DNA of 44,308 bases. Source: Opitutia bacterium (GTDB lineage: Bacteria > Verrucomicrobiota > Verrucomicrobiia > Opitutales > Opitutaceae). Under the pieces are notes generated by a model that saw only the letters and a program-made list of their open reading frames with translations, did no database searches and was not told where the DNA came from. Position numbers and translations under genes: made by a program. The stretch covers positions 1 through 44,308 of the forward strand of contig CANJCM010000035.1 of assembly GCA_947472765.1 (NCBI GenBank), written 5' to 3'. Shown here one piece after another: positions 9,252 through 17,697 of this stretch (positions within the stretch are counted from its first letter, which is position 1; every line of letters starts with the position of its first letter).

Positions 9252-9277
9252 CACGGGTCGGGAGACCCGTGCCACTT
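9252..9277. repeat. Half copy of the GTGGCACGGGTCTCC element
   Basis: CACGGGTCGGGAGACCCGTG followed by CCACTT matches the right arm of the elements at 4318-4389 and 6171-6240. No left arm is visible, but CGTTCGAACGGCTTT before it resembles the core of copy 1. Confidence 0.7.
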
Positions 9278-9292
9278 CCGGCCATGCCAAAC

Positions 9293-9331
9293 AAAGAAAC
9301 CGACCCCGCGTGGGATCGGTTTCTTTCTTCT
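9293..9331 (+). terminator. Rho-independent terminator-like hairpin upstream of asnS
   Basis: AAAGAAACCGA pairs with TCGGTTTCTTT around a GC-rich inner CCC/GGG stem, then TCTTCTTAAT follows. The arms are A-rich upstream and T-rich downstream, so it could end transcription from either side. Nothing on the plus strand just before it is an obvious gene. A 16-codon ORF (ATG 9284, stop 9332) spans the hairpin, starting MPNKETDP, but lacks a ribosome site and may be chance. It could end a short transcript or insulate asnS from upstream reading. Confidence 0.6.
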
Positions 9332-9502
9332 TAATACTTACTTTGATCACCGCCGTCCGGCGCGGTGCCTCACTCCCAGCAGGCCGAGTTGCACACTCCC
9401 GACAGATGTGCCGCCGGAACCGGCGGCCTCGGCACGGCGCAGCAGCGCAGTGCCTTTACAGATTTGCGTCACACCGTGGGCGCGGATTCGTTGGATGCAC
9501 AC

Positions 9503-10900
9503 ATGGCACGCACCCTGATCAAAGACGCGCTGGCGGCCTCGGCTCCCCAGGACGCGATCCAACTCCAGGGCTGGGTTCGCACCCGGCGCGACGCGAAGGC
9601 GTTCTCGTTTATCGAGCTCAACGACGGCTCCAGCCTGAAGGGCATCCAGGTCATCGCGAACGCGACGCTCCCGGACTACGCGCACATCGAGAAGGCCACC
9701 ACGGGCGCCGCCCTTGAGGTGCACGGCAAGCTCGTTCCCTCCCAAGGCCAGGGCCAGAAGTGGGAAGTGATCGCGGACACCTTCAAGGTCGTCGGCGAGG
9801 CGGACGCGACCTATCCGCTGCAGAAAAAGGGACACAGCCTCGAGTTTCTCCGCGAGATCGCCCACCTCCGCCCGCGCTCGAACCTCTTTGGGGCGGTCTT
9901 CCGCGTGCGCAGCCGGCTGGCGTACGCCGTGCACCAGTTTTTCCAGCAGAAGGATTTCATCTACGTCCACACGCCGATCATCACGGCCAGCGACGCCGAG
10001 GGCGCGGGTGACATGTTTCGCGTGACCACCCTGCCCGTCGGCGATCCGCCGCGCACCGAGGACGGCCAGGTGGACAACACGAAGGACTTCTTCGCGAAGA
10101 AGACTTTCCTCACCGTATCGGGGCAACTCGAAGGCGAGATCTTCGCCTGCGCGCTTTCGAACATCTACACCTTCGGGCCGACGTTTCGCGCGGAGAATTC
10201 CAACACCTCACGCCACGCGGCCGAGTTCTGGATGATCGAACCCGAGGTCGCGTTTTGCGATCTGCAGGGGAACATGGCGCTCGCCGAGGAGTTCGTGAAA
10301 TACCTCATCCGCGACGCGAAGGAACATTGCGCCGCCGACCTCGAGTTCTTCAGCAAGTTCGTCGACAAGGAACTGCTCGCGCGGCTCGACTTCGTCCTCG
10401 AGCGGCCGTTCCAGCGCTGCAGTTACACCGAGGCGGTGGAGATTCTCGAGAAGAGCGGAAAGAAGTGGGAGCATCCCGTCTCCTGGGGCGCGAATCTGCA
10501 GGCTGAGCACGAGCGCTACCTCACCGAGGAACACTTCAAGTGTCCGGTGACGGTCTACAATTATCCGCGGGCGATTAAGGCCTTCTACATGCGCGTCACC
10601 GACGGCTGTCCGCCAGATCGGCAAACGGTCGGGGCGATGGATTTGCTCGTGCCCGGCATCGGCGAAATCATCGGTGGCAGCCAGCGCGAGGAACGGCTGG
10701 AGATGCTCCGCGAAGGCATGGCGATGCATCATCTCTCCGAGAAAGACTACTGGTGGTATCTCGATCTGCGGCGTTTCGGTTCCGTGCCGCACGCCGGCTT
10801 CGGCCTCGGCTTCGAGCGGATGCTGATGTTCGTCACCGGCGTCGGAAACATCCGGGACGTCATTCCGTTTGCGCGCACGCCCGGCACGGCGGATTTCTGA
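9503..10900 (+). CDS. asnS: Asparaginyl-tRNA synthetase
   Basis: 465 residues from ATG 9503, almost exactly the E. coli length (466); the frame is open further upstream but homology starts at [10 protein letters not shown]. The N-terminal OB-fold anticodon-binding domain (about 1-110; [20 protein letters not shown]) is followed by the class II catalytic core. Motif 2 is [20 protein letters not shown] and motif 3 [25 protein letters not shown] marks it as AsnRS and not AspRS. It charges tRNA-Asn with asparagine in the cytoplasm. A roughly 50-residue stretch after the [13 protein letters not shown] motif ([20 protein letters not shown]) is usual for bacterial AsnRS. It forms a single-gene unit with a hairpin upstream. 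Confidence 0.97.
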   Translation: MARTLIKDALAASAPQDAIQLQGWVRTRRDAKAFSFIELNDGSSLKGIQVIANATLPDYAHIEKATTGAALEVHGKLVPSQGQGQKWEVIADTFKVVGEADATYPLQKKGHSLEFLREIAHLRPRSNLFGAVFRVRSRLAYAVHQFFQQKDFIYVHTPIITASDAEGAGDMFRVTTLPVGDPPRTEDGQVDNTKDFFAKKTFLTVSGQLEGEIFACALSNIYTFGPTFRAENSNTSRHAAEFWMIEPEVAFCDLQGNMALAEEFVKYLIRDAKEHCAADLEFFSKFVDKELLARLDFVLERPFQRCSYTEAVEILEKSGKKWEHPVSWGANLQAEHERYLTEEHFKCPVTVYNYPRAIKAFYMRVTDGCPPDRQTVGAMDLLVPGIGEIIGGSQREERLEMLREGMAMHHLSEKDYWWYLDLRRFGSVPHAGFGLGFERMLMFVTGVGNIRDVIPFARTPGTADF

Positions 10901-10919
10901 CGCGGAACCATTCCGTTGA

Positions 10920-11195
10920 TGGTAGGGCCGGCGCTCGCCGCCGGGCCGCTTCGCGAATGTAGGCCGTGGCCGACCGACGAACGGCAGTTGGTGTACTGAT
11001 TGGTGAACGTTCCGCTCGACGAAATGCAGCCGTGGATGGTGGGGGCACCGTCCCCACGGATTGCTTTCCGAGAGGAGGAACAGCCGGGCATCTGAACGAC
11101 GCGCCTTCCCTGGAGGGCGGGTGTCTCACCCGCCAGTTACATTCCACTGCATCGTTCCGGCTCGAGCGGGGTAGCGCGCAGCGCCGGGGTGTGTC
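10920..11195. repeat. Composite repeat, left end missing, 20 bp after asnS
   Basis: Contains GTAGGGCCGGCGCTCGCCGC (10922), GGATGGTGGGGGCACCGTCC (11034), GCTTTCCGAGAGGAGG (11064), GGAGGGCGGGTGTCTCACCC (11113) and the right terminal repeat CTCGAGCGGGGTAGCGCGC followed by CGGGGTGTGT (to 11195). Order and orientation are the same as at 8918-9219. The left ACACCCCG end is absent, so it looks truncated against asnS. It fills the whole 312-bp gap to the next gene; no gene seen. Confidence 0.75.
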
Positions 11196-11212
11196 GGCTG
11201 GGGCTTGCTGCT

Positions 11213-12223
11213 TCAGCGCACGCGACCTCGGGCGGCGACGGTCCACTTGCCTTCGACCATCCCGTTGCGGCCGTACCAGACCTCGTCCTGCAGGTTCACC
11301 GCCGGACAAACATGGCTCGGAATGACCCAGACTTTCTCGCCGACCTTCGCCGTGCTGCCGTTGAGCGCGACATGCCCGTGTTCCTCCGTCATGCGTGGCA
11401 TGGTCCAGGTCCGGCCGGGAAACAGGCCGTAATTCGGCGCCCCTTTCGTCGCGTCGTAGGTGAAGGTCTTCGAACCCCCATCGATGATGCACTGCCCGGG
11501 GACGCTGGTGCTCACGACGGTAACGAGCATCCGAAGGGCACAGTCCGCCTCGGTGCAGAGTCCCTGCACCACGCCCGTCGCATCCTGGAACACATACGTG
11601 CCCGGACGAACCTCGGTGGTTTGCGGAATCAAGTGGGTCCGATCCATGCCGGGCGTGGAACCGCCCGAAACGATTTTCACCTCGAACCCGGCGGCCTTCA
11701 GGGCCGCCAGCACCGCGTCGATTTTGCGCCGCGCCGCCTGAAACTCGGCTTCGTTGAGCCACGCGGGATAATAAAAAATGCCCTGAAAGTTCGTGCACGC
11801 CCGCGCCACCGCCACCGCGTCCGCCGGCGTCTGCACGCCGCAGCGGCCGGCACCGATGTCGATCTCCACCAGCGTGTTGATTCCAGGGAGGCCCCGCGCG
11901 ATTTCCACGGAATCGACGGCGACCGTGATGCGCCGGGTCTTCGCGAGTTCGCGAACCCGCGGAAATTTTTCGGCGGTGAGCGGGTAACCGATCAGGATGT
12001 CATCGCCCGGCATCACCTCGGCCTCGCCGGTCTTCGCCATCGTCAGACCGATCGCTCCCGCGGCGAGCTGCATGCGGGCGATCTCGGGCATCTTGTGGGT
12101 CTTGATGTGCGGACGCAGCGACACGCCGAGCTTGTTGCAGCGCTCCTGCATCGTTCGGATGTTGCGCTCCAGCACGTCGAGATCGACGTAGAGGGCCGGG
12201 GTATCGAGTTCGGTCGCGTTCAT
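11213..12223 (-). CDS. D-serine dehydratase / D-threonine aldolase family PLP enzyme
   Basis: 336 residues, fold-type III (alanine-racemase-like barrel plus beta domain). The PLP lysine lies in RPHIKTHK (Lys41 by alignment); SGGSTP, GTYVFQDA and IDGGSKTF are family motifs. The metal site is SHVCP with His304 and Cys306. In this family a His-x-Cys pair binding zinc is characteristic of eukaryotic-type D-serine dehydratase, whereas D-threonine aldolases have His-x-Asp with manganese. I therefore favour D-serine (or D-threonine) dehydration to a 2-oxo acid and ammonia in the cytoplasm, by inference. The next gene in the same direction upstream is RidA, which clears the enamine such a dehydratase releases. 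Confidence 0.87.
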   Translation of the reverse strand: MNATELDTPALYVDLDVLERNIRTMQERCNKLGVSLRPHIKTHKMPEIARMQLAAGAIGLTMAKTGEAEVMPGDDILIGYPLTAEKFPRVRELAKTRRITVAVDSVEIARGLPGINTLVEIDIGAGRCGVQTPADAVAVARACTNFQGIFYYPAWLNEAEFQAARRKIDAVLAALKAAGFEVKIVSGGSTPGMDRTHLIPQTTEVRPGTYVFQDATGVVQGLCTEADCALRMLVTVVSTSVPGQCIIDGGSKTFTYDATKGAPNYGLFPGRTWTMPRMTEEHGHVALNGSTAKVGEKVWVIPSHVCPAVNLQDEVWYGRNGMVEGKWTVAARGRVR

Positions 12224-12254
12224 GCAGGAAGAAGAAGATTAGGCACAAGAGGGA

Positions 12255-12410
12255 TTAACCACCGAGACACCGAGGCACCGAGCCGGTTTAAACACGAAGA
12301 CACGAAGGGCACAAAGGTTTGGGATCCTGGCGATCCGGTCTGCTCTCGGTGCCTCGGTGTCTCGGTGGTTAAATCAGGGGCTTCGTGCCCTTCGTGCCTT
12401 CGTGGTTAAA
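12255..12410. repeat. Interleaved ACCGAG / CACGAAG inverted repeats
   Basis: Four arms in the order A-B-A'-B'. A is ACCACCGAGACACCGAGGC (12257-12282), B is ACACGAAGACACGAAGGGC (12291-12312), A' is GCCTCGGTGTCTCGGTGG (12351-12370) and B' is CTTCGTGCCCTTCGTGCC (12381-12398). Both pairs match, but they cross rather than nest, so in RNA only one hairpin or a pseudoknot could form. Each arm is internally a tandem of a 7-8 base unit. The block ends seven bases from the RidA stop. Confidence 0.8.
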
Positions 12411-12416
12411 ACTCCG

Positions 12417-12794
12417 TCACTGCATCGCAACGCACTCGATCTCGACGGCGAAGTTTCGCGGGAGCGCGCCGGCCTGGATCGTCGTGCGGGCGGGAAACGG
12501 CGCGGCGAAGTAAGTCGCATAGACTTCGTTCATCGCCTTGAAGTCGCCAATATCGCGGAGAAACACGTTCACCTTGACGACCTTCTCCAGCGAGGAGCCG
12601 GCGGCCTCGAGGATCGACTTGATGTTTTCGAACACCTGCTTCGTCTCGGCCTGAATCGTCGAAGGCGTGTAGTTGCCGGTGGCAGGATCGAGCGGGCCTT
12701 GGCCCGACACGTAGATGAATCCGTTCGCGACGATCGCGGGCGAATAGGGAGCGGATGGCGCCGCAGCGCCCTTGGGGTTGACGGCTTTTCTCAT
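12417..12794 (-). CDS. ridA: RidA family enamine/imine deaminase
   Basis: 125 residues, full length for the Rid/YjgF family trimer. It hydrolyses reactive enamine/imine intermediates such as 2-aminoacrylate, released by PLP-dependent dehydratases, to 2-oxo acid and ammonia in the cytoplasm. Catalytic features are kept: Arg103 in PARTTIQ (Arg105 of E. coli RidA) and Glu119 in VEIECVAM. YSPAIVANGFIYVSGQGPLD is the usual N-terminal signature. It lies between the D-serine-dehydratase-like gene and the D-aminoacylase gene, all on the minus strand but separated by repeat blocks, so one shared transcript is uncertain. The Arg marks the RidA subfamily and not the Rid4-Rid7 types lacking it. Confidence 0.94.
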   Translation of the reverse strand: MRKAVNPKGAAAPSAPYSPAIVANGFIYVSGQGPLDPATGNYTPSTIQAETKQVFENIKSILEAAGSSLEKVVKVNVFLRDIGDFKAMNEVYATYFAAPFPARTTIQAGALPRNFAVEIECVAMQ

Positions 12795-12870
12795 GGCGAC
12801 GGCGATTGATTCGCAAATTCGGCGATGTGTCTAGCGATGAAGCGGACCGATCAACCGGAGCCGCGCAGCT

Positions 12871-13076
12871 TAACCACAGATGGACACAGATGGACACAAA
12901 TCCGGTGGTCCGTTCGAAACACGGTCTTCCGGATGTCAGGAGCGCTGCACGTCTTCACTCAGTGCACTCGGAGGTTAAACTCCGGAGGTTGGACCACGGA
13001 GCGCACGGAATGCACGGAATCAAAGGCCGCCACTGCTGAGGCATCCGTGTTCATCGGTGTCCATCTGTGGTTTAAC
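12871..13076. repeat. ACAGATGGACAC inverted repeat element
   Basis: Left arm TTAACCACAGATGGACACAG ends near 12904 after a second GATGGACACAAAT. The right arm 13041-13076 is ATCCGTGTTCATCGGTG followed by TCCATCTGTGGTTTAA. The core between has its own GGAGGTTAAACTCCGGAGG (12970) and CACGGAGCGCACGGAATGC (12995) runs. It fills most of the 306-bp gap between the RidA and D-aminoacylase genes; no gene seen. Confidence 0.8.
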
Positions 13077-13100
13077 TCCCAGAGGGAGCCGCGCGGCAAC

Positions 13101-14561
13101 TCAGCGCGCGTCCTGAATCGGCGCGCGGACCGCTTTGCCGGGCTTCGCGTTCGCCTGGAAGACGCCGTCCTTCACCACGAACACGCCGCCGACCAGCACG
13201 TGCGGGATACCTTCCGAAGGCAGATCAGGCTGCGTGTAGGTCGCGCGATCGGTGATCGTGTCGGGATTGAAGAGCACCAGATCCGCATCGGCACCGACGC
13301 GGACCCGGCCTTTGTTGCGCAGCATCGGCACGCGGTTCTCGAGCCGCTTCGCCGGCATGAGCGCGAGTTTGTCGATCGCCTGCATCAGGCTGATCGCCTT
13401 CAGCTCGCGGGAGTACCGCCCGATCACCCGCGCACTCGTCCCGGCATGACGCGGATGACCACGCAGGCCGTCGCTGCCGATCATGGTGAGCGGATGGGCG
13501 ACGATGTCCCGGACCACGTCCTCGGGGTTCGAATGGATGATCACGAGCCCGCCGGTCTTTCGGTATTTCTCGAACGTCTCGGCATTCAACCGCTCGCCCG
13601 TCGAGGGCCATTGGAGATCCGAGTAGTCCATCTCGCCGTTCTCGCGCCAGCCCGGATCGAAGATCGCCGACTTGATGTCCGTCATGCCCGCCGTGTACGG
13701 GTAACACTCCGTCGTGATGTCGACCCCGTGCGCGTGGGCCGCGGAGATCATTTCCATCACGCGCGGGGTCAGCCGCAGCGCCGTGCTCTGGACGTGGCAG
13801 ACATGAGCCGGGGCGCCGGTGATCGTCGAAGCGGCGATGATTTCGAGCACGGCCGAGTAGACATTCTGCGAGCCCGTGCCGCCCTTGGCCCGCATGTGCA
13901 GATGACACGGGGCATTGTACCGCGCCGCGACGCGAAACATCTGCACCGTCTCACGCTGCGTCGCCATCGGCGTGTATTGCAGTCCGAAGCCGACCGCGAC
14001 CGCGCCGCGCTGCAGCCCCTTTTCGATCAGCGCCGCAATCTTATCGAGCTCCAGATCCGTGGCGATCCGCGTGGCCGCGCCGGACTGCGCGCCGGGGAGA
14101 AATTCCATCTTGTCACCCATCACGACCATCCGCGACGGGATGTGGCCGATGCTCACCGCAAAATTGATCGGCGTCTTGCCCTCGCGGGACGCGTACCACG
14201 CGTCGACGTCAGCGGTGCCCACTTCGAGTTCGGCCACCGTCGTGACCCCGTCCTGCGCCTTGAGCCGGTAGTCCTCGGGCAGCTGCGCGTGCTGGTGCAG
14301 GTCGATGAACCCCGGCGCCACCACGAGTCCCTTCGCGTCGATGACATTGGGGCCGGTGAGCGGCTGTTCCGTGATGGTGCGGATGATCCCGCCGCGAATG
14401 CCGACGTTGCGCACCGCATCGAGACCCGACTCCGGGTCCATCACGCGACCATTGCGAATCACAAGGTCGTACTCCTGCGCCGCGAGTCGCGGGACACCGA
14501 GGCCGAGGAGAAGGAGAAGGGACGCGGCACGACGCACGGACAGGAGGCGGAAGGACAGCAT
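13101..14561 (-). CDS. N-acyl-D-amino-acid deacylase family amidohydrolase, exported
   Basis: 486 residues from ATG 14561, chosen because the signal peptide (MLSFRLLSVRRAASLLLLLG, probable cut after LAAQ) then starts the protein. The amidohydrolase fold shows GFIDLHQH with metal ligands His89 and His91, CHLHMRAKGG, HVCHVQSTA and the catalytic-type Asp in MIGSDGLRGHPRH. This is the D-aminoacylase branch, which frees D-amino acids from N-acyl forms. At the place where many relatives have a metal-binding Cys (GNCG), this one reads ELEVG, so a Glu may replace it. The signal suggests periplasmic action, which would supply D-amino acids for the two downstream enzymes. A dihydroorotase-like or other amidohydrolase activity cannot be excluded. 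Confidence 0.88.
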   Translation of the reverse strand: MLSFRLLSVRRAASLLLLLGLGVPRLAAQEYDLVIRNGRVMDPESGLDAVRNVGIRGGIIRTITEQPLTGPNVIDAKGLVVAPGFIDLHQHAQLPEDYRLKAQDGVTTVAELEVGTADVDAWYASREGKTPINFAVSIGHIPSRMVVMGDKMEFLPGAQSGAATRIATDLELDKIAALIEKGLQRGAVAVGFGLQYTPMATQRETVQMFRVAARYNAPCHLHMRAKGGTGSQNVYSAVLEIIAASTITGAPAHVCHVQSTALRLTPRVMEMISAAHAHGVDITTECYPYTAGMTDIKSAIFDPGWRENGEMDYSDLQWPSTGERLNAETFEKYRKTGGLVIIHSNPEDVVRDIVAHPLTMIGSDGLRGHPRHAGTSARVIGRYSRELKAISLMQAIDKLALMPAKRLENRVPMLRNKGRVRVGADADLVLFNPDTITDRATYTQPDLPSEGIPHVLVGGVFVVKDGVFQANAKPGKAVRAPIQDAR

Positions 14562-14707
14562 GGGAGGAAGGGCTGAACCGGCAGCCAATCGGCGCCGGAG
14601 GAGAGACAGCCTAGCTCCGCGTTCGTGGGGAAGTGTAGCCGAAAAGGGTCCCAGCCCCCCGCATGCCACGCCGCAACGGTAGCCGACCGGTTTGTCATCT
14701 GATAGAT

Positions 14708-14827
14708 GGATTCCGAAGTTGGCTTCGTAGCCCGCTGCGTGAGCAGCGGGACGGCTTTAGGCGAAGCGACCAAGAAGTCCCTGTCCTCACGGACAGGGCC
14801 ACGCCAATCCGTTTAACTTCGGAATCC
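14708..14827 (+). mobile_element. MITE-like 120-bp element, copy 1
   Basis: Ends GGATTCCGAAGTT and AACTTCGGAATCC are perfect 13-bp inverted repeats. Inside are two strong hairpins: GCCCGCTGCGTGAGCAGCGG at 14732 and CCCTGTCCTCACGGACAGGG at 14779. No reading frame of note. A nearly identical copy in the opposite orientation lies at 39720-39838 and a fragment at 18532-18617. The rest of the gap holds nothing recognisable: 14562-14707 and 14828-15105 show no gene or clear motif. Confidence 0.8.
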
Positions 14828-15105
14828 AGGTGATGATTACAACGGGGTCGCGGTCCGGGGGAGGCGCGCGCCGGGTAACGTGGAGGGCGCGGCTGGCACG
14901 ATGGCGACTGACCTTTGACCGACTCCGTCGGTGGCCCTGGTACCCTGAGCGCAAATTTCCGGCGTCATTCCGTCGTTCGAAGGGCGAAAGGGGTTTCGTC
15001 CACGCGGGAGGAGCGGCTCGCCGGCCCCGGTGAACTTGACCGCTTCCGCGTGGCGCGCTGATCCTGTCGGCACCGCGACGCCGTCCGACTCGGCGCGTAT
15101 GCCCC

Positions 15106-15681
15106 ATGCGACTCCTCCCCGCCCTACTCTTTACCCTGCTCGGTCCGCTCGCCGGATTCGCGAAGGCTGAGGTTCAAATCGAACGCACGTTCCTGCCCTT
15201 CGACGTCGCGCCGAGCAGCTTCGCGATCGGCCTGCCGGGCGGCATCAACTTTTGCTACGATCCCGTCCGCGGTGGCGTGTGTTACGCGTGGACCGGCGGC
15301 TTCCTCGACATTGGTCCCGTGCGGCCGGGCGTCGGCGGAAAATTTCTCGCGCCGGCCGGATTGCTTGGACCGGTGGTTTATCGCGAAAACGGCCCGACTC
15401 CCCTGCGGCGCGGCGACTCCGCCCACGTCCCCGTGTACGAGTTCAAGGGCTATGTGCTCCGCGACGACTCGGTCGAGTTCCAGTACACGCTCGACGGCGT
15501 GCTGGTCCGCGAGGACATCCGCGCCGGGGCGAAAGGCGGACTGGCCCGCCGGTTCCGGATCGAGGGCGCGACCGATGCGAAATGGTGGTACGCCGTCGAC
15601 GGCCAGCCCGCGAATGCATTGAGCCCAACCCCGGACGGACAGTTTCTGCTCGAAGTAAAATTCGGCGCACCGACGCCATGA
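15106..15681 (+). CDS. Small secreted protein of unknown function, coupled to propeller-cytochrome c
   Basis: 191 residues with a clear signal peptide (MRLLPALLFTLLGPLAGFAKA). I do not recognise a named family. The mature part is beta-rich with short motifs such as FDVAPSSFAIGLPGGINFCY, GGVCYAWTGGFLDIG and VEFQYTLDGVLVRED. The two cysteines (in NFCYD and GVCYAW) might form a disulfide. Its stop overlaps the start of the next gene (ATGA), so the two proteins are probably made together and act together outside the cytoplasm. Related sequence occurs, as far as I recall, next to or fused with sorbosone-dehydrogenase-like proteins in Verrucomicrobia; treat this as unverified. Confidence 0.8.
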   Translation: MRLLPALLFTLLGPLAGFAKAEVQIERTFLPFDVAPSSFAIGLPGGINFCYDPVRGGVCYAWTGGFLDIGPVRPGVGGKFLAPAGLLGPVVYRENGPTPLRRGDSAHVPVYEFKGYVLRDDSVEFQYTLDGVLVREDIRAGAKGGLARRFRIEGATDAKWWYAVDGQPANALSPTPDGQFLLEVKFGAPTP

Positions 15682-17570
15682 AGCCATTCCCCGCCCGCCC
15701 TTCGCTTCGTAGTTCGATCTTCGCGGCTGTCGTCGCTCTGTTCACCTTCGTCGCGCCGGCGCGCGCCGGTTACCGAATCGAAAACGTGCCCTATCCCGCG
15801 GAGATTCGCGGCGGCATCACCGCGGTCACGTTTACGCCGGCAGGCACGCTGGTCATCGCGACGCGTTACGGCGAAATCTGGATGCGTGCGACGGAGGGCA
15901 GGTGGCGCCTGTTCTCCCGCGGCCTCAACGAGCCGATGGGCCTGATCGCCGATTCCGAGCGCGTCGTGTACGTCGCGCACCGGCCCGAACTGCTCCGCGC
16001 CGAGGACAAGGATGGCGACGGCCGCGCCGAGACGTTCACTTCGCTCGGCGGCCAGTGGGGCATCTCAAACAACTACCACTCCTTCTTCTTCGGCCTGCGC
16101 CGCGACGCCACGGGCAATTTTTTCGGCGCCGTTTCGCTCGAGTCGGGCGGCGTCAGTCCCGATGCGCCGAAGACGAACCAGCCGCCGATCGCCCGTCGCG
16201 GGGAACGCGACCAAAGCCTCATCCTCGAGGCCACCGGCCATCGCTCGGAAATTCCGTGGAGCGGCTGGGCCGTCCGAATCTCGCCCGACGGAAAACTCGA
16301 GCCGTGGGCCAGCGGTTTCCGCCAGGCGAACGGGATTGGCATGAGTCCCGAGGGCGAACTCTTCTTCGCGGACAACCAGGGTGACTACAAACCGTCGTGC
16401 GGCCTGCTCCACGTCGAGCGCGGCGATTTCCACGGCATGGTCGCGAGTCTCAAATGGGAGCCCGGGTTCAACGCGAAGACCTTTACGACCGAGGATGCGT
16501 GGCGCCGGTACAAGTCGCCCGCGGTCGTCTTCCCGCACGGCCCGATGGGCGTGTCGAGCGGCGAACCGGTCTGGGATCTCACCAGCGGAAAATTTGGGCC
16601 GTATGAAGGACAGGTGTTCACCGGCGATTACTCGACGCTCGTGATCCGCTCCGCGCTGGAGAAGGTCGCGGGCGGCTGGCAGGGCGCGTGTTTCCCGTTT
16701 CTCGGTCGCAACGACAGCCCGGGCGTCGTCAGCGGCGACAAGTTGAAGGCCGGTCCGACCCGCGCCGTCTTCGGTCCCGATGGCGCGCTCTATCTTGGCG
16801 AAGCCGGCGGCTGGGGCGCGGGCGCGGACGGCTTGCAGCGCGTCGTGTGGGACGGTCGCGTCTCGCCCGAGGTGAAAACGATGACGCTCACCGAGAGCGG
16901 TTTTCGGCTCACGTTCACGCGGCCGATGACCGCGGCCACCCTCGCGAATCCCGCGAACTACGGACTCACGCGCTTCCGCTTCTACTATCACTACAAGTAT
17001 GGCTCGCCGTGGATCGACGAGGCGCCCGTCGGCGTGCGCGCTGTCCGCCCCGCAGCCGATGGACTCAGCGCCGAGTTGGAGCTCGACGAATTGAAGGCCG
17101 GCTTCGTGTACGAGCTTTCGGTGCCGTCACTGCGCAGCACGGACAACGAACCCATCACGAATCCACTTGGGTACTACACCGCCAACCGCCTGTTGAACGG
17201 CGAGCACCCGATGGGGGGCACCACGCGTTTGCCGCGTCCCGGCGAATCTTCGCTCGACGCCAGGCAGGGTCAGGCCGCGGAGCTGCGTTCCGGCAGCGCC
17301 CTCGTGGCCGCGGGCGAAAAGGTCTACCGGCTCTACTGCGTGGCCTGCCACCAGGTGAATGGCCGCGGGATTCCCGGCGGTGCGGCGAGCTTCGTCGATG
17401 ACAAGACGCGGCTCGCGAAGTCGGACGAACAGCTCCTGCAGTCGATCGCCAACGGGATCGACGTCAAGGGCATGCCGTCCTTCGGCACGTCGCTGTCGAT
17501 CGGCCAGCGTCGCGCCGTGCTATCGTACATCCGCGCCACGTTCGGGGATTCGCCTTCAGCGAATCCCTAG
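15678..17570 (+). CDS. Glucose/sorbosone dehydrogenase-like beta-propeller with C-terminal cytochrome c
   Basis: 630 residues from ATG 15678, four bases inside the previous gene. Signal peptide (MKPFPARPSLRSSIFAAVVA, cut after ARAG); residues about 32-400 form a six-bladed propeller of the soluble quinoprotein glucose/sorbosone dehydrogenase type (GLNEPMGLI, RQANGIGMSPEGELFFADNQ, AVFGPDGALYLGEAGG). A beta domain follows (about 400-490). The C-terminus is class I cytochrome c with CVACH at 554-558 and a likely Met ligand in KGMPSFG. This suggests a periplasmic oxidation passing electrons straight to the fused haem. Substrate and quinone are unknown; many such PVC-group proteins lack a tested activity. 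The last codons encode a hairpin (17545-17567). Confidence 0.9.
   Translation: MKPFPARPSLRSSIFAAVVALFTFVAPARAGYRIENVPYPAEIRGGITAVTFTPAGTLVIATRYGEIWMRATEGRWRLFSRGLNEPMGLIADSERVVYVAHRPELLRAEDKDGDGRAETFTSLGGQWGISNNYHSFFFGLRRDATGNFFGAVSLESGGVSPDAPKTNQPPIARRGERDQSLILEATGHRSEIPWSGWAVRISPDGKLEPWASGFRQANGIGMSPEGELFFADNQGDYKPSCGLLHVERGDFHGMVASLKWEPGFNAKTFTTEDAWRRYKSPAVVFPHGPMGVSSGEPVWDLTSGKFGPYEGQVFTGDYSTLVIRSALEKVAGGWQGACFPFLGRNDSPGVVSGDKLKAGPTRAVFGPDGALYLGEAGGWGAGADGLQRVVWDGRVSPEVKTMTLTESGFRLTFTRPMTAATLANPANYGLTRFRFYYHYKYGSPWIDEAPVGVRAVRPAADGLSAELELDELKAGFVYELSVPSLRSTDNEPITNPLGYYTANRLLNGEHPMGGTTRLPRPGESSLDARQGQAAELRSGSALVAAGEKVYRLYCVACHQVNGRGIPGGAASFVDDKTRLAKSDEQLLQSIANGIDVKGMPSFGTSLSIGQRRAVLSYIRATFGDSPSANP
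17545..17567 (+). terminator. Hairpin formed by last codons of the propeller-cytochrome gene
   Basis: GGGATTCGC and GCGAATCCC pair perfectly over 9 bp around CTTCA, ending three bases before the end of the stop codon. There is no T tract, so it may protect the 3' end or pause polymerase and not act as a classical terminator. Confidence 0.45.
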
Positions 17571-17628
17571 GTGCGCGCGCCGTCCGCGTCGGAGTGCTTC
17601 GTCGGACCGGGAGGACCCTTCGTTGCAG

Positions 17629-17695
17629 GGGCGCGCCTCGTGCGCGCCCGCTTCGCCTCCAGTCCCCAACTCGGGTCGCGCTGCAGGCGCGACCC
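17629..17695. repeat. Two perfect hairpins between convergent genes
   Basis: GGGCGCGC with GCGCGCCC (17629-17649), and GGGTCGCGC with GCGCGACCC (17673-17695), each with a 5-base loop. They lie between the converging propeller and cupin genes and may serve as two-way terminators. The first resembles GTAGGGGCG-type repeats at 24995-25050 and 33333-33356. Confidence 0.6.
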
Positions 17696-17697
17696 AC

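Noticed and set aside
8788-9502. tRNA or other RNA gene in the long gap before asnS
   Set aside because: Hairpins belong to repeat families found elsewhere; no cloverleaf with TTCGA-type loop and CCA-end fits.
12255-13076. CRISPR array, suggested by repeated short units
   Set aside because: Units are in tandem or inverted with no regular direct repeats and equal spacers, and no cas gene is present.
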